This document shows positions 62,689-64,000 of a stretch of 64,000 bases of DNA, in pieces. Origin of the DNA: JAAYYM01 sp964631375 (GTDB taxonomy: Bacteria; Bacillota; Clostridia; Lachnospirales; Lachnospiraceae). The position numbers and the translations under genes were made by a program. The notes below the pieces were generated by a model, which was not told the origin of the DNA, made no database searches, and worked only from the letters and a program-made list of their open reading frames with translations. The DNA lies in contig CAZVYQ010000002.1 of NCBI GenBank assembly GCA_964631375.1, positions 1-64,000 on the forward strand, read 5' to 3'. Position 1 is the first letter of the stretch, and every line of letters starts with the position of its first letter.

Positions 62689-63131
62689 TCTCAGGTAATG
62701 AAACGAATGGAGAGGTAACAATTTTGGATAATCAACAGTTGATCAAAGAAGCGATCATTGCAAGAAAATCTGCATATGCACCCTATTCAAATTTCAAGGT
62801 AGGTGCGGCACTGCTTAGCAAATCGGGGAAGCTTTATCATGGTTGTAATATTGAAAATGCCGCCTATGGTCCATCAAATTGTGCAGAGAGAACTGCATTT
62901 TTCAAGGCTGTCAGTGAGGGAGAGCGTGAATTCACGTCAATCGCCATTATCGGCGGATACGACAGTGGGATTGAAGGATATGCTTTTCCCTGTGGAGTAT
63001 GCAGACAGGTCATGATGGAATTTTGTGATCCCAAAGAATTTGTGATCATCACCGCAAAATCAGAAGATGAGTTTAAGCTATACTCACTGAATGAATTGCT
63101 GCCGGAGGGCTTTGGCCCCGCAAGCTTATAG
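62685..63131 (+). CDS. cdd: cytidine deaminase
   Basis: The zinc-dependent deaminase of cytidine and deoxycytidine. The zinc motif is NCAERTA (Cys-Ala-Glu) and PCGVCRQ, with YAPYSNFKVGAAL upstream. As drawn it has 148 residues, from an ATG that overlaps the permease stop. A TTG at 62724 with GGAGAGG eight bases upstream would give 135 residues and aligns better with the usual N-terminus of the family. It closes the uptake and salvage cluster with the next gene. Confidence 0.93.
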   Translation: MISGNETNGEVTILDNQQLIKEAIIARKSAYAPYSNFKVGAALLSKSGKLYHGCNIENAAYGPSNCAERTAFFKAVSEGEREFTSIAIIGGYDSGIEGYAFPCGVCRQVMMEFCDPKEFVIITAKSEDEFKLYSLNELLPEGFGPASL

Positions 63132-63160
63132 TATTACAACAAACCATAGGAGGAAACAAT

Positions 63161-64000
63161 ATGAATATCAGATTTTACAATGCAAGGATCCTGACCATGC
63201 AAAAGGATTGTGATCTGTTTGAGGGTGAATTATGGGTACAAAATGAGAAAATCACATATGTAGGTACAGGGAAAGATGCTTCAAAAATCAAATGGAACAG
63301 AGAGATTGATGCTCACGGTAATGTGATTATGCCGGGATTTAAGGATGCACATACGCATTCTGCAATGACTGGAATGCGTTCTTTGGCAGATGATCTGCCA
63401 CTGTTAGAGTGGCTCGAACAGAAAATATTCCCGATTGAAGGGAAGATGCAGCCTGATGATGTTTACGAACTGACGAGACTTGCTATTTTGGAGTATCTGA
63501 CAAGTGGTATCACTTCAGTATTTGAAATGTATCTGGAACCGGAAGCAATTGCCAAAGCATGTCAGGACATAGGAATGCGAATCGTGCAGACGAGTGGGAT
63601 TAATAAATTCGGACCGACGATCGAGGTGTTGGAGGAGAGATACCTAAAGCTCAACGACGGCAATCCGCTGACGAGCTTCACTCTTGGATTTCATGCGGAA
63701 TATACCTGTACAAAGGAACTGTTAGAACAGATCGCAGCATTGGCACATAAGTATCAGGCGCCAATCTTTACGCACAATTCTGAAACAAGAGAGGAAACGG
63801 ATGGATGTATTGAACGATATGGCATGACACCGACTGTATTTTTGGATTCGCTCGGAATGTTTGATTACGGTGGAGGCGGATATCATTGCGTATACTTTAC
63901 GGATGAGGACATCGCCATCTTTAAAAAGAGAAACATGTCAATTGTAACAAATCCCGGCTCCAATACAAAACTGGCAAGCGGAATCGCACCGATTCAAAAG
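63161..64000 (+). CDS. amidohydrolase, purine/nucleoside deaminase family (partial)
   Basis: The first 280 residues are present; the gene runs off the window. It is a metal-dependent TIM-barrel amidohydrolase with the metal ligands His64 and His66 in DAHTHS, His178 in FHAEY and His205 with Glu208 in THNSE. The last residues seen, NPGSNTKLASGIAPI, are typical of the SAH/MTA and adenosine/guanine deaminase branch. AGGAGG lies upstream and the neighbours are nucleoside genes, so a purine or nucleoside deaminase is likely. The exact substrate cannot be told. Confidence 0.85.
   Translation, partial: MNIRFYNARILTMQKDCDLFEGELWVQNEKITYVGTGKDASKIKWNREIDAHGNVIMPGFKDAHTHSAMTGMRSLADDLPLLEWLEQKIFPIEGKMQPDDVYELTRLAILEYLTSGITSVFEMYLEPEAIAKACQDIGMRIVQTSGINKFGPTIEVLEERYLKLNDGNPLTSFTLGFHAEYTCTKELLEQIAALAHKYQAPIFTHNSETREETDGCIERYGMTPTVFLDSLGMFDYGGGGYHCVYFTDEDIAIFKKRNMSIVTNPGSNTKLASGIAPIQK

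Overview
The window is a 64-kb chromosomal segment of a low-to-medium GC, spore-forming Firmicute, most likely a member of the Lachnospiraceae (Clostridia). The evidence is the strong GGAGG-type ribosome binding sites, sigma-A-type promoters with 17-bp spacers, the sporulation gene spoIVA, the rpsP-khpA-rimM-trmD-rplS-rbgA-rnhB and rpmF-plsX-acpP-rnc-smc-ftsY orders typical of Firmicutes, and the anaerobic enzymes (pta-ackA acetate production, indolepyruvate:ferredoxin oxidoreductase). The genus cannot be fixed from the sequence alone. Most of the window is dense, co-directional (+ strand) housekeeping DNA. Four genes run on the - strand: tmcAL, a diguanylate cyclase, a small unknown gene and prs.

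Layout. 1-8.3 kb: an anti-sigma-like zinc-finger membrane protein, polA, coaE, an FtsA-like actin-fold protein with a duplicated C-terminal tail, an MBL hydrolase and the ACT (UPF0237)/UPF0210 pair. 8.3-11.3 kb: an orphan amino-acid-binding lipoprotein, a DapF-fold racemase/epimerase and convergent tmcAL. 11.4-13.8 kb: pta and ackA, separated by a large, unrecognised, well-folded RNA element. 13.9-20.8 kb: rpmF, plsX, acpP, rnc, smc, ftsY (phospholipid precursor, RNase III, chromosome segregation, SRP receptor). 20.8-22.9 kb: ilvA, then an 0.88-kb intergenic region with 21-bp tandem repeats, a long imperfect inverted repeat around a perfect 15-bp hairpin, and an AT-rich repeat tract broken by a 100-N assembly gap whose two flanks are identical over 55 bp. 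22.9-26.8 kb: iorA-iorB-paaK (aryl-pyruvate oxidation to aryl-acetyl-CoA and acid). 26.8-30.4 kb: an accessory patch with a mosaic secreted protein, a likely clostripain-family remnant and a membrane diguanylate cyclase.

30.4-41.5 kb: ylxM-ffh, an unknown gene, then rpsP, khpA, rimM, trmD, rplS, signal peptidase, rbgA, a second signal peptidase, rnhB, a FliK-like and an FlhB-tail-like gene, a YraN-family gene and pgeF. 41.5-49.2 kb: prs, a radical-SAM DUF512 protein, der, plsY, gpsA and a MoxR ATPase/VWA pair. 49.3-55.4 kb: a three-gene signalling cluster made of an HD-GYP response regulator and two hybrid histidine kinases, each carrying a degenerate receiver before its true receiver. 55.4-64 kb: spoIVA, then a nucleoside uptake and salvage cluster (purine nucleoside phosphorylase, BMP-type lipoprotein, ABC ATPase, two permeases, cytidine deaminase and a truncated amidohydrolase).

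Strongest leads for something undescribed are the three-helix RNA between pta and ackA, the composite repeat element downstream of ilvA, and the non-flagellar FliK/FlhB-like pair. No CRISPR array, tRNA, rRNA, prophage or intact insertion sequence was seen.
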